In this document: piece by piece, positions 7,389 to 15,905 of the stretch
How positions within the stretch are numbered: position 1 is the stretch's first letter
How the letters are laid out: each line of letters starts with the position of its first letter
Assembly: GCF_034424375.1 (NCBI RefSeq)
Contig: NZ_CP139965.1
Span: 5,518,001-5,582,000 of the forward strand
Length of the DNA stretch: 64,000 bases
From: Paraburkholderia kururiensis
GTDB lineage: Bacteria > Pseudomonadota > Gammaproteobacteria > Burkholderiales > Burkholderiaceae
Reading direction: 5' to 3'
The notes under the pieces: model-generated
Seen by the model: only the letters and a program-made list of their open reading frames with translations
The model's database searches: none
What the model was told of the DNA's origin: nothing
Made by a program: the position numbers and the translations under genes

Positions 7389-9350
7389 TCACGTGGTGCC
7401 GTCGTGGCGACGGCGCGCGGCGATCTGCGCCTCGTACTTCGCGCGAGCCTCGCGCACGGCGCCGCGCTGCGAGACTTCGGGCACCGCCACTTCCCACCAC
7501 CAGCCGCCTTCGTCCGTGGTACGCGCGGGATCGGTGTCGATCACGATCACGTAGGTGCGATCCGCCGCCCGCGCGCGCTGCATCGCGGCTTCGAGTTCGC
7601 CGACGTTCGCCACGTGCTCCGCGTGCGTGCCGAGCGCGCGCGCATGCGCGGCGAAGTCGATCTGCGGCGCGCCGGCCGGGCCCTGCACGCAGTCCTCGAA
7701 GAGGTTGTTGAAGGGCGCACCGCCGCAGGCCTGCTGCAGCCGGTTGATGCAACCGTAGCCGCGGTTGTCGAGCACGACGACGACCATCTTCGCGCCGAGC
7801 ATCACGGAGGTCGCGAGTTCGCTGTTCATCATGAGGTAGCTGCCGTCGCCCACCATCACGATGACTTCGCGTTCCGGGTGTGCGAGCTTCGCGCCCAGAC
7901 CGCCCGCGATCTCGTAGCCCATGCACGAGTAGCCGTATTCGACGTGATAGGCGCCGGGTCGGCCCGCGCGCCAGAGCTTGTGAAGTTCGGCGGGCAGCGT
8001 GCCGGCTGCGCAGACCACGATGTCGTTGGCGGGCGAGTTCGCGGCCGAGCGTTGCACGGCGCCGATCACGTCCGCGTCGTAGGGCAGGGTGCTACCTTGC
8101 CCGACTTCGTGCTGGGGCGCGTTCGTGAGGCGGCTCACGGTGTCGCGCCATTGCGCAGCAAGCGACCGTGCACGCTCGCTCCAGTCAGCCGCCGCACGCC
8201 AGCCCTCGAGCTTCGCACCGAGCGTTTCGAGCGCGCGCTTCGCATCGGCCTCGACGACGAGCGCGCCGTGCTTGAGCCCGTCGAATGCATTCGCGTTGAT
8301 GCCGATGACCTGCGCCTGCGTGAAGAGCGAGTTCGACCCTGTGGTGAAGTCCTGCAGGCGCGTACCCACGGCGAGCACGCAGTCGGCGTCGCGCGCGAGC
8401 GCATTCGCGGCGGGCGACCCCGTCACGCCCATTGCGCCCGCGTTGAGCGGATCGTCCCAGGCAAGCGCGCTCTTGCCTGCCTGGGTCTCGGCGACCGGAA
8501 TGCCATGCGCGTGCGCGAACGCGTGCAGCGCTTCCGTGGCGCCGCTGTAGAGCACGCCGCCGCCCGCCACGATCATCGGTCGTTGCGCGGCGCGCAGCGT
8601 GCCGAGCACCGCGTCGATCTCGCTCTCGACCGGCGCCGGCGTGTGGAACGTCACGAGGCGCGGCATGAAGAAATCGACGGGATAGTCGTAGGCGGCGGCC
8701 TGTACGTCCTGCGGCAGCGCGAGCGTGACGGGCCCGCAGAGCGCGGCGTCCGTGAGCACGCGCAACGCACGCGGCAACGCCGTGAGCAACTGCGCGGGAT
8801 GCATGATGCGGTCGAAATAGCGCGAGACGGGCTTGAACGCGTCGTTCGCGGAAATGCCGCCGTCGTGGAAGTCTTCGACTTGCTGCAACACCGGGTCTGG
8901 CGCGCGCGACACGAAGATGTCGCCTGGCAGGAGCAGTACCGGCAACCGGTTCACGTGCGCAAGCGCCGCAGCCGTCACGAGATTCGTCGCGCCCGGACCG
9001 ATCGAGGTCGTCACGGCCATCATGCGGCGGCGCATGTGTGCCTTCGCGTAGGCAATCGCGCTGTGCGCCATGGCCTGCTCGTTGTGGGCGCGGAAAGTGG
9101 GCAGCTCGTGACGATGCTGATAGAGCGCCTCGCCCATGCCCGCCACGTTGCCGTGGCCGAAAATCGCGAACACGCCGCCGAAGAGCGGCTCGGTGCGACC
9201 GCTGCCGTCTTCGGCTGCCACGCGCTGTGCAGCGAGATAGCGCACGAGGGCCTGGGCCGCGGTCAGGCGGACGGTGCCCGTCTGCGGCTGTGCGGCCTGG
9301 GCCGGCGTGTGCGCGGCGCCGGTCGAGGGAGGTGCAACGCGTTCGTTCAT
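7389..9350 (-). CDS. iolD: Trihydroxycyclohexane-1,2-dione hydrolase IolD
   Basis: A 653-residue thiamin-diphosphate enzyme opening the ring of 3D-(3,5/4)-trihydroxycyclohexane-1,2-dione to give 5-deoxy-glucuronate. It has the three-part layout of ThDP enzymes: N-terminal pyrimidine-binding domain (FGHGNVAGMGEAL, with the activating Glu expected nearby), a central domain, and the PP domain with the cofactor motif starting at VGDGSYLMM and NRGYGCINRLQQ. The ATG at 9348-9350 overlaps the iolC stop by four bases, implying coupling. The first ~30 residues are a Pro/Ala-rich addition without obvious function. Confidence 0.95.
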   Translation of the reverse strand: MNERVAPPSTGAAHTPAQAAQPQTGTVRLTAAQALVRYLAAQRVAAEDGSGRTEPLFGGVFAIFGHGNVAGMGEALYQHRHELPTFRAHNEQAMAHSAIAYAKAHMRRRMMAVTTSIGPGATNLVTAAALAHVNRLPVLLLPGDIFVSRAPDPVLQQVEDFHDGGISANDAFKPVSRYFDRIMHPAQLLTALPRALRVLTDAALCGPVTLALPQDVQAAAYDYPVDFFMPRLVTFHTPAPVESEIDAVLGTLRAAQRPMIVAGGGVLYSGATEALHAFAHAHGIPVAETQAGKSALAWDDPLNAGAMGVTGSPAANALARDADCVLAVGTRLQDFTTGSNSLFTQAQVIGINANAFDGLKHGALVVEADAKRALETLGAKLEGWRAAADWSERARSLAAQWRDTVSRLTNAPQHEVGQGSTLPYDADVIGAVQRSAANSPANDIVVCAAGTLPAELHKLWRAGRPGAYHVEYGYSCMGYEIAGGLGAKLAHPEREVIVMVGDGSYLMMNSELATSVMLGAKMVVVVLDNRGYGCINRLQQACGGAPFNNLFEDCVQGPAGAPQIDFAAHARALGTHAEHVANVGELEAAMQRARAADRTYVIVIDTDPARTTDEGGWWWEVAVPEVSQRGAVREARAKYEAQIAARRRHDGTT

Positions 9351-11383
9351 GCGGCTTTCTCCTCGTGTACCGTGCCTGCGCGGTTCGTCGCGCTGCTCGC
9401 GCCCGCGCCGGCCGCTTCGCGCGCCGTGCGCCACGCGGCGATCAGCGTTTCGAACGTGCGGCGCACGCGGGCAATGAGTTCGTCGTCGCCGATGGTGCCC
9501 GCGAGCCACGCGTGGCTCGGCTCATGAAAGATGGTGCGGCCCACCGTGAAGCCTCGGCAGGTGGCCGATGCGGCTGCCGCGCGGAAGTCCTGCGTGAGCT
9601 GCTCGACGGGCGCGGAGAGTCCCAGCAGCACCACGCCGCGGCAATACGGGTCGCGTTCGGCGACGAGCGCGTCGATGGCCCGCCACTGCGCGGCATCCAT
9701 CGGTTCGAGCTTCCACCACTCGGGATAGATGCCGATGTTATAGAGCCGCTTGAGCGCGCGATAAACCGTATCCGGCCCGAGCGGCAGACCGGCGTGCTTG
9801 GGCGGAATCACTTCGAGCAGCAATTCGTGGCCGCTTGCCTGCGTTGCGTCGTAGAGCGCGCGCAATTGCGCTTCCTGTTCGAGCCGCTGTTCGATGGGCT
9901 CGTCGGGATGGAACTGCACGAGGCACTTCACCGTGTGCGAGATGGGCCAGCTTGTGAGCGTGGTGCCGATGGAGCGGCCATGATCGAACACGAGCGGCAC
10001 CGAGCCCGGCAGCTCGACAGGGCGACCCACCCACCAGCCGCGTCCGGTCGCGGCGTTGAGCGCGTCCTGACCGTAGCGGTCGTCGATCAGCACGCCGATG
10101 CGGCCCGCGAGCCCCAACGCGCTTTCGGTCTGCGCCACCGCTTCCACGAAGAGGCCCTTGAGCGTGGCGATGCGCGATTCGTCGGCGCCCGTTTGCTGCG
10201 CGAGGTCGAAGAACTGGTTGCGATGGTCGAACGCGAAGCCGAGCACTTCGTCGTGGCGCGTGCGCGGCGGCGTGACGCGATGCAGACGCGCGAGCGTCGT
10301 ATCGCGATCGGGGCGGCGCATGCGCACGGGGTCCACGGCCGCGGCCGAGAGGAAGTAATCGAGTTCAGCGGGCGTGGGCATGGCGGGCGCGCAGCCGTGG
10401 CGCGACACGACGAGCGCGCCGCACGCGTTCGCGGCTTTTGCGCAGGCGTCGAGCGGCTGGTCGCGCAGCCAGCCCGACAGGAAGCCCGACGCGAACGCAT
10501 CGCCTGCACCCAGCACGTTGAGCACCTCCACTTCGACGCCGCCCTGCAACGGCACGTCGTCGAGCGAGGCGGGCACCTTGCCGTCGATCACCTGGCAGCC
10601 GAGCGGCCCGCGCTTCACGACGAGCGTAGCGGGCGTCACGGCGCGCACCATGGCGAGCGCGTCGACGAGTTCACTCTTGCCGCCCGCAATGCGGAATTCT
10701 TCTTCGGTGCCGATCACGAGATCGAAGAGCGGCAGGATGCGTTGCAGATGCGCCGTCACGTCTTCGTTCGCGACGAACCGCGTCTCGCCGTCGGCCTTGC
10801 CCGTGAGGCCCCAGAGCACGGGCCGATAGTCGATGTCGAGCACGGTGCGCACCTGGTTGCGGCGCGCGTAGTCGAGTGCGCGGCGGCTCGCGCGGTTCAC
10901 CTGTTCGGTGGAGAAGTGCGTGCCCGTGATGAGCAGCGCCTTCGACGACGCGATGAACGCTTCGTCGAAGTCGTGTTCGTCCACGGCCATGTCCGCGCAG
11001 TTCTCGCGATAGAAGATGAGCGGAAACGTGTCGCGGTCTTTGAGGCCGAGCAGCACGAGCGCCGTGAGGCGATCCATGTCGACGCGCACGTGGCTCGTGT
11101 CGCAGCCTTCCTTGTCGAGCGTTTCGGTCAGAAAGCGCCCCATGTGGTCGTTGCCCACGCGCGTGAGCATGGCCGCGCGCAGGCCGAGCCGCGCGCAGCC
11201 GAAGGCGATGTTCGCCGACGAGCCGCCGAGGTATTTCGCGAAGCTCGTCACGTCTTCCAGCCGCGCGCCGACCTGCTGCGCGTACAGGTCGACGGCGAGG
11301 CGGCCGAGACAGATGACGTCGCGGCTGCGGCCTGGCGCGAAGCGGCTCGGGCCGGGGACGCTGGAGTTGCCGGTGAGTGCCAT
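9347..11383 (-). CDS. iolC: IolC kinase fused to DUF2090 aldolase-like domain
   Basis: A 678-residue two-domain protein. Residues ~20-345 are a PfkB-family sugar kinase (YLGGSSANIAFGCARLG; LNVLGAGDAFASG with the catalytic Asp295), predicted to phosphorylate 2-deoxy-5-keto-gluconate. Residues ~378-660 are a DUF2090 domain (FAFDHRNQFFDLA; EVIPPKHAG), believed in proteobacteria to be the aldolase cleaving the phosphorylated product to malonate semialdehyde and dihydroxyacetone phosphate. That makes it a bifunctional IolC-IolJ analogue. It overlaps iolD by four bases and starts 47 nt after the ATPase gene. The aldolase role is family knowledge, not shown here. Confidence 0.93.
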   Translation of the reverse strand: MALTGNSSVPGPSRFAPGRSRDVICLGRLAVDLYAQQVGARLEDVTSFAKYLGGSSANIAFGCARLGLRAAMLTRVGNDHMGRFLTETLDKEGCDTSHVRVDMDRLTALVLLGLKDRDTFPLIFYRENCADMAVDEHDFDEAFIASSKALLITGTHFSTEQVNRASRRALDYARRNQVRTVLDIDYRPVLWGLTGKADGETRFVANEDVTAHLQRILPLFDLVIGTEEEFRIAGGKSELVDALAMVRAVTPATLVVKRGPLGCQVIDGKVPASLDDVPLQGGVEVEVLNVLGAGDAFASGFLSGWLRDQPLDACAKAANACGALVVSRHGCAPAMPTPAELDYFLSAAAVDPVRMRRPDRDTTLARLHRVTPPRTRHDEVLGFAFDHRNQFFDLAQQTGADESRIATLKGLFVEAVAQTESALGLAGRIGVLIDDRYGQDALNAATGRGWWVGRPVELPGSVPLVFDHGRSIGTTLTSWPISHTVKCLVQFHPDEPIEQRLEQEAQLRALYDATQASGHELLLEVIPPKHAGLPLGPDTVYRALKRLYNIGIYPEWWKLEPMDAAQWRAIDALVAERDPYCRGVVLLGLSAPVEQLTQDFRAAAASATCRGFTVGRTIFHEPSHAWLAGTIGDDELIARVRRTFETLIAAWRTAREAAGAGASSATNRAGTVHEEKAA

Positions 11384-11430
11384 GAGTGAGTCCTGGTATT
11401 CGTGTATCGAGCGTAGAGGGACGCGCTGCG

Positions 11431-12261
11431 TCAGATCGTGGCGCCGTCGAGTTCGGCGATCATCTTCTGCATCTCGGCGCCGCCCGCCATCATGTCGAGC
11501 ACTTCGTCCTTCGTGATGGTGTCTTTCGTGAAGGTGCCCATGGAGCGGCCGCGGTTGAGCAGCGTGAACGAGTCGCCGATGGGGTAGGCGTGGTGCACGT
11601 TGTGCGTGATGAAGATGACCGAGATGCCCTTGGCGCGTGCCTTGTGAATGAGCTTGAGCACGTTGAAGCTCTGCTTCACGCCGAGCGCGGCGGTGGGCTC
11701 GTCGAGAATCAGCACGCGCGCGCCGAAGTGAATGGCGCGCGCAATCGCGAGGCATTGGCGCTCGCCGCCCGACATCGTGCCGATAGGCTGATGCGGGTCG
11801 CGCACGATGATGCCCATTTCAGCGAGCTTTTCGCGCGCGGTGGCGGCGCTCGTTTCGAGGTCCATCACGTTGACGAGCCCGAAGAGCTTCTTCTGCGGCT
11901 CGCGTCCCATGAAGAAGTTGCGCGCGACGGAGAGCAGCGGCACGAGCGCGAGGTCCTGGTAGACCGTGGCGATGCCGAGGTCGAGCGCTTCCTTCGGCGA
12001 CTGGAAGTGTACGGGCTTGCCGTCCACGAGATATTCGCCGGCGCTGGGCGCGTGCACGCCCGCAAGCGTCTTGATGAGCGTGGACTTGCCCGCGCCGTTG
12101 TCGCCCAGCAGGCAATGCACCTCGCCGCGCTTCAGGCGCAGCGTGACGCCGTTGAGCGCGATCACCTTGCCGAAATACTTGCTGACGTTTTCGAGCGCGA
12201 GGATGGTGTCGCTTGCGGTGTCCGTCATCGTGGCGGCCTGCGCCGTAGTCGTGTCTGCCAT
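11431..12261 (-). CDS. Sugar (inositol) ABC transporter ATP-binding protein
   Basis: A 276-residue ABC ATPase with one nucleotide-binding domain, like FrcA rather than the double-domain RbsA. Walker A (LLGDNGAGKSTLIKTL), the signature MSGGERQCLAIAR and Walker B (VLILDEPTAALG) are intact. It powers uptake by the neighbouring permease and binding protein, most likely for myo-inositol given its place inside the iol operon. The ATG at 12259-12261 follows GGGAGG. A second possible start lies a few codons downstream (MTDTAS). It begins 13 nt after the permease gene. Confidence 0.92.
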   Translation of the reverse strand: MADTTTAQAATMTDTASDTILALENVSKYFGKVIALNGVTLRLKRGEVHCLLGDNGAGKSTLIKTLAGVHAPSAGEYLVDGKPVHFQSPKEALDLGIATVYQDLALVPLLSVARNFFMGREPQKKLFGLVNVMDLETSAATAREKLAEMGIIVRDPHQPIGTMSGGERQCLAIARAIHFGARVLILDEPTAALGVKQSFNVLKLIHKARAKGISVIFITHNVHHAYPIGDSFTLLNRGRSMGTFTKDTITKDEVLDMMAGGAEMQKMIAELDGATI

Positions 12262-12274
12262 GATCGTCCTCCCG

Positions 12275-13450
12275 TTACGATTGCGCGACGCGGCGGCGCA
12301 CATAGTGGTTGAACAGCACGGCCATCAGCAGCATGACGCCGAGGAACACGCGGAACCAGTCGGAGCTGACGTTCGTGTAGGTGATGCCGATCTGCACCAC
12401 GCCGAAGATCAGGGCACCGAAGCATGCGCCGATCACCGACCCGTAACCGCCCGTGAGCAGCGTGCCGCCGATCACCGCCGCGATGATGGCTTCGAATTCC
12501 TTCTGGATGCCGCGGTCCGCGGCGGCCGAACCGATGTCGCACACCTGCAGCACGGCAAAGAGGCACGAGCAGAACGCGGTGAGCACGAAGAGCGAAATCT
12601 TCACGCGCCGCACGGGCACGCCCACATTCTTAGCGGCGTTCGCGTCGCCGCCCACGGCGAGAACCCAGTTGCCGTAGCGCGTTTTCGCAAGCACGAAGGC
12701 GCCCACGGCCGCGAGTGCGAACCACCAGAGAATCACCTTCGGAATGCCGGGCACGAGCGGCTGGCCGTTGTCGAGCAGCGAGCCGATGCCCATGTGCGCG
12801 AGCGCCGTGAAGAGCCCCTTGAACGCGACGCCGTGAAAGAGCAGGTTGGTGAGCGGGTCGGCCTTCGCGACGTCGCCCACGCCCGAGACAATGGTGCGGT
12901 CCGCGAACATGATGGAGAGCGCAAGCGTGAGGCCGCGCAGGATGAACAGGAACGCGAGCGTGACGATGAACGAGGGCAGGCGCGTGCGCATGACGAGATA
13001 GCCGTTCAGCGCGCCGAGCGCCATCGAGGCGATGAACGCGAACGCGATGGCAAGCCAGATCGGCCAGTGGAAATACATGGTGGGCAGCGCGACCATCATG
13101 CCCGCGAAGCCGATCATGGAGCCGATGGAAAGATCGAACTCGCCCGCGATCATCAAGAGGCACGCGCCCACGGCCAGAATGCCGAGATACGCGGAAACCT
13201 GCGACCAGTTCATGACGCCGTCGAGATTGAACATGCCCGAGCTGCCCGCGCCGATGGCGAATACGGCGAACACGAGCACGGTGCCCGAAATGGCGGCGAA
13301 CTCGGGGCGGCCCATGAGATGGCCGAACCACGACTCCTTGCGCACGCGCTCGTCCGCGGCCGACGAGACCGATGCCGCGCCGCGCCCGCCGCCGTTATTG
13401 GCAGGGCTCTCGTCGACGTGCGAGGGATAAGGTTTGCCGGCTACGCCCAT
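12275..13450 (-). CDS. Sugar (inositol) ABC transporter permease
   Basis: A 391-residue inner-membrane permease of the ribose/xylose/inositol (RbsC-like) family. About 65 residues of hydrophilic, Gly/Ser-rich N-terminus precede roughly ten hydrophobic helices. The family segment FDLSIGSMIGFAGMMVALP is present, as is IGGTLLTGGYGSVIGACFGALI near the C-terminus. The ATG at 13448-13450 follows AGGAGA. It is separated from the binding-protein gene by 133 nt containing a stable hairpin and short direct repeats, an arrangement often used to keep the binding protein more abundant than the permease. Confidence 0.92.
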   Translation of the reverse strand: MGVAGKPYPSHVDESPANNGGGRGAASVSSAADERVRKESWFGHLMGRPEFAAISGTVLVFAVFAIGAGSSGMFNLDGVMNWSQVSAYLGILAVGACLLMIAGEFDLSIGSMIGFAGMMVALPTMYFHWPIWLAIAFAFIASMALGALNGYLVMRTRLPSFIVTLAFLFILRGLTLALSIMFADRTIVSGVGDVAKADPLTNLLFHGVAFKGLFTALAHMGIGSLLDNGQPLVPGIPKVILWWFALAAVGAFVLAKTRYGNWVLAVGGDANAAKNVGVPVRRVKISLFVLTAFCSCLFAVLQVCDIGSAAADRGIQKEFEAIIAAVIGGTLLTGGYGSVIGACFGALIFGVVQIGITYTNVSSDWFRVFLGVMLLMAVLFNHYVRRRVAQS

Positions 13451-13473
13451 GATGTCTCCTTGAAGCCCGGCCG

Positions 13474-13516
13474 CCATGCCGCACGCCCTGCGCCGGGCAG
13501 GCGCGCGTGCGGATGG
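13474..13516. promoter_or_regulatory. REP-like stem-loop between binding-protein and permease genes
   Basis: CCGCACGC (13479-13486) pairs with GCGTGCGG (13505-13512). The stem extends outward as CCAT/ATGG past one bulged base, and an inner CCTGC/GCAGG stem fills the loop. No U-tract follows, so it is more likely an RNA-stability or partial-termination element than a full terminator. It lies in the transcribed 133-nt spacer of the inositol operon. Confidence 0.5.
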
Positions 13517-13532
13517 CGAAACCGGTGACTGA

Positions 13533-13572
13533 CAGAACGAATCAACAACCAGAACGAATCAACCACGAATCA
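13533..13572. repeat. Short direct repeats between binding-protein and permease genes
   Basis: CAGAACGAATCAAC occurs at 13533-13546 and again at 13550-13563 (17-bp period), followed by a partial third copy ACGAATCA (13565-13572) that runs up to the binding-protein stop. It probably arose by slippage; no function is evident. Confidence 0.6.
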
Positions 13573-13583
13573 GGCACGCGCCA

Positions 13584-14642
13584 TCAGCGGTATTGGCCCG
13601 CGTATTTGATGACCTTGTCGAGGTTGGCCTTCGTGATGAAGCCCGGGCCCGAACGGATGTTCTTCGGCCCATACGACGGTTCCAGCCCGTACGTTTGCAG
13701 CCGCGCCTGGAACTTCGGATTGGCCTGCAGCGCCTTGCGGATGGCGGCCGGGTCCGTGGTGTGGTCCTTCTTCGCGATGGCGAGCACCGCGACCGGCAGA
13801 TAGCCCTGCAGATACGGTTGCTGGTCGATGGCGAACTGGATGGTGCCGGCCTGGATGGCCTTGGCGATGTCGTCGGAGAAGTCGAACGTGCAGAAGAACA
13901 CCTTGCCCGCGAGCCCCATCTGCTGGAGTGCCTTCAGCGTGGCCGCAGCCGGCACCGGGCCGAGCGTGAGCACGGCGCCCGTGTTCGGATGGTTGCGCAG
14001 ATAGGCGCTCACCTTCGACTGGATCTCCGTCGGGTCCTGGCCCGAGTCGATGGTGGAGGTCTTGTAGTCCACGCCGAGCGCATCGGCAAAACCGCGGCAG
14101 CGTTCGAACGACACAGCGTTGGTCGCGAAGTGGTTCACGCACAGGAAGCTCTTCACGCCCGCGGCCTTGGCCTTTTCGCCGGCGGCTTTGCCTGCCACGT
14201 ATTCGGGCTGGCCGATGTGCATGATGGCGCCGAGCTTTTCGCTCTGCTCTTCCGTGCCCGAGTTGATCGTGACGAGCGGAATCTTCTTTTCCGTGACCTT
14301 CGAGATGGAGCTCTTCAGCACGTCGTAGTCGGCGATGGTGGTGATCACGCCGTCGTAGTTGCGCGCCGCGGCCTGCTCGATGAGCCGCGCCATGTCGGCG
14401 ATGTCGCCGTTGGGCGGATTGCGGTAGTCGGTCTGGACGTTGAAGTCTTCGTCGGCCTGCTTGATGGCGTTCTTGATGGTGTTCCACCACGAATCCGAAT
14501 CCGGCGCGTGGCTGATCAGAACGAAGTGCGCGTCGGCCGCGTAAGCGGTGGACGCCGTGCCCAGCGTGGTGGCGAGGCCGGCCGCCAGCGTCAATGCGGC
14601 GGCCAGCATCCTGAGCGTTGCCTTGCCCTTGCGATGTGTCAT
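13584..14642 (-). CDS. Sugar (inositol) ABC transporter substrate-binding protein
   Basis: A 352-residue periplasmic binding protein of the RbsB/type-1 fold. A Sec signal peptide (residues 1 to ~31: basic MTHRKGKATLR, a hydrophobic core, cleavage near STAYA/AD) precedes the mature domain. The mature domain opens with HFVLISHAPDSDSWWNTIKNAI, the usual first strand of this family. It is the first gene of the inositol operon, so myo-inositol is the likely ligand, as for Caulobacter IbpA. The ATG at 14640-14642 follows GGTGGAG; an in-frame GTG nine bases upstream is a less likely start. Confidence 0.92.
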   Translation of the reverse strand: MTHRKGKATLRMLAAALTLAAGLATTLGTASTAYAADAHFVLISHAPDSDSWWNTIKNAIKQADEDFNVQTDYRNPPNGDIADMARLIEQAAARNYDGVITTIADYDVLKSSISKVTEKKIPLVTINSGTEEQSEKLGAIMHIGQPEYVAGKAAGEKAKAAGVKSFLCVNHFATNAVSFERCRGFADALGVDYKTSTIDSGQDPTEIQSKVSAYLRNHPNTGAVLTLGPVPAAATLKALQQMGLAGKVFFCTFDFSDDIAKAIQAGTIQFAIDQQPYLQGYLPVAVLAIAKKDHTTDPAAIRKALQANPKFQARLQTYGLEPSYGPKNIRSGPGFITKANLDKVIKYAGQYR

Positions 14643-14742
14643 TGTCTCCACCTATCTCGATCTTTCGTTTTTAGGGAATGAGCGAGCGTGCCGGCCCACG
14701 GTGAATGCATGGCAAGCGTGCCGGGGCCATCGCTCACGAACA

Positions 14743-14771
14743 AGATTAGGTCATCTCGCCGAGCGTTGCAA
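14743..14771 (-). promoter_or_regulatory. Candidate promoter of the inositol ABC/iolCDEB operon
   Basis: Read on the minus strand, TTGCAA (14766-14771) and TAATCT (14743-14748) are 17 bases apart, about 100 bases before the binding-protein start. The match is moderate. Immediately upstream lie the GGAA-type operator sequences, which suits control by the divergent RpiR-type regulator. Confidence 0.4.
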
Positions 14772-14794
14772 CGGAAATTTCATTGCAAATAAAA

Positions 14795-14812
14795 ATGGAA
14801 AATCTGTTCCAT
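14795..14812. promoter_or_regulatory. IolR-type operator GGAA-N6-TTCC
   Basis: ATGGAA (14795-14800), six bases, then TTCCAT (14807-14812) is a perfect palindrome containing the GGAA-N6-TTCC site reported for the RpiR-type inositol repressor IolR of Sinorhizobium. A half-preserved copy (GGAA-N6-TTGC, 14773-14786) begins exactly 24 bases to the left. Both sit in the divergent iol intergenic region, so they are the expected targets of the regulator encoded at 15024. Confidence 0.65.
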
Positions 14813-14835
14813 TGATGAGGCCGCGTGCCTATAAT
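14807..14835 (+). promoter_or_regulatory. Promoter of the RpiR-type inositol regulator gene
   Basis: A perfect -10 element TATAAT lies at 14830-14835. The -35 position 17 bases upstream (14807-14812, TTCCAT) matches poorly, but it is exactly the right half of the GGAA-N6-TTCC palindrome. Bound repressor would therefore block the promoter (autorepression). The leader to the ATG at 15024 would be about 180 nt; nothing else is recognised in it. Confidence 0.55.
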
Positions 14836-15023
14836 CGCCCCCAACGACACGCCACATGCAACCGGCCGGAAAGCCCCGCCGAGCGCGGCCAGGCGGCCGG
14901 AGCACCGGGGCGGGCAAGACGCTTTTTGCGACGCAATGAAGGCCGGCTACGAAGAGCACGAAGGGCGGCGCGACGTACCTTGCCGGGCGCTGTGGCGCCG
15001 CACCAATAGAAACGGGTAGAACC

Positions 15024-15905
15024 ATGAACGAAGAAAGCACCGAAGCGCTGCCGAGCGTCGAGGAACTGATGCAGCGCATCGCGGAAAACTACGAGTCGCT
15101 GCCGCGCCAGTTGAAGAGCGTGGCGACTTACATCGAACAGCATCGCGCGAGCGTGATGGTGGATCGCACGAGCGACATCGCGGCAAGCTGCGGCGTGCAT
15201 CCGTCGGCGGTGGTGCGTTTCGCGCAGCGCTTCGGCTTCTCGGGCTTTTCCGATCTGCAGGCCGTGTTTCGCCAGGCCTATACGAACCAGGGCGTGTCGG
15301 CCACGAGCTACCAGCAGCGCATCCGCAAGCTCATCGACGAAAAACCGGGGCGCGTGTCGGGCGGGTCGGTGGCACGCGAGTTCATCGGCGCGTGCCGCAG
15401 CGGTCTGGACGAACTCGAAGCGGGGCTGGACAACGCGCAGTTCGACGCCGCCGTGAAGATGCTCCAGCAAGCCGAGAACATCTACGTGGTGGGCGTGCGC
15501 CGCTCGTTTCCGGTGGCGAGCTACATCGTCTACGCGTTGCAGCACACGCCCAAACGCGTGCATCTGGTATCGGGCTTCGGCGGCATGTACCGCGAACAGA
15601 TTCGCAGTGTGCGCAAGGGCGACGTGGTCATCGCCATCAGCTTCGCACCCTACGGCAAGGAAACGCAGTACTGCCTGCGCGTGGCGCAGCATCACCAGGC
15701 GAAGACGCTCGTGATTACCGATAGCCAGCTTTCGCCGCTCGCGCGTTATGCGAGCGCGCAACTGTACGTGAAGGAGGGCAGCGCATTCGCCTTCCGCTCA
15801 CTGACCAGCACGATCTGCCTGTGCCAGGCGCTCTTCATCGCGCTCGCGTACAAGCTCGAATTGAACGTAGAAGAATCGAAAGACACTGGAGGCTACGATG
15901 ACTGA
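15024..15905 (+). CDS. iolR: RpiR-family regulator of inositol catabolism
   Basis: A 293-residue RpiR-type transcription factor. The N-terminal HTH (residues ~10-85, with DIAASCGVHPSAVVRFAQRFGFSGFSDLQ) binds DNA. The C-terminal SIS domain (~125-270, with NIYVVGVRRSF and VVIAISFAPYGKETQ) binds a phosphosugar-like effector. Its place divergent to the iol operon, and the IolR-type palindrome in front of it, point to a repressor of inositol genes; the likely inducer is an intermediate such as phosphorylated deoxy-keto-gluconate. The stop overlaps the next gene by eight bases, so iolR and iolG are cotranscribed. Confidence 0.88.
   Translation: MNEESTEALPSVEELMQRIAENYESLPRQLKSVATYIEQHRASVMVDRTSDIAASCGVHPSAVVRFAQRFGFSGFSDLQAVFRQAYTNQGVSATSYQQRIRKLIDEKPGRVSGGSVAREFIGACRSGLDELEAGLDNAQFDAAVKMLQQAENIYVVGVRRSFPVASYIVYALQHTPKRVHLVSGFGGMYREQIRSVRKGDVVIAISFAPYGKETQYCLRVAQHHQAKTLVITDSQLSPLARYASAQLYVKEGSAFAFRSLTSTICLCQALFIALAYKLELNVEESKDTGGYDD

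Noticed and set aside
7383..9527. A 714-codon plus-strand open frame opposite iolD
   Set aside because: Antisense shadow of a clear ThDP enzyme gene; composition and lack of motifs argue against coding.
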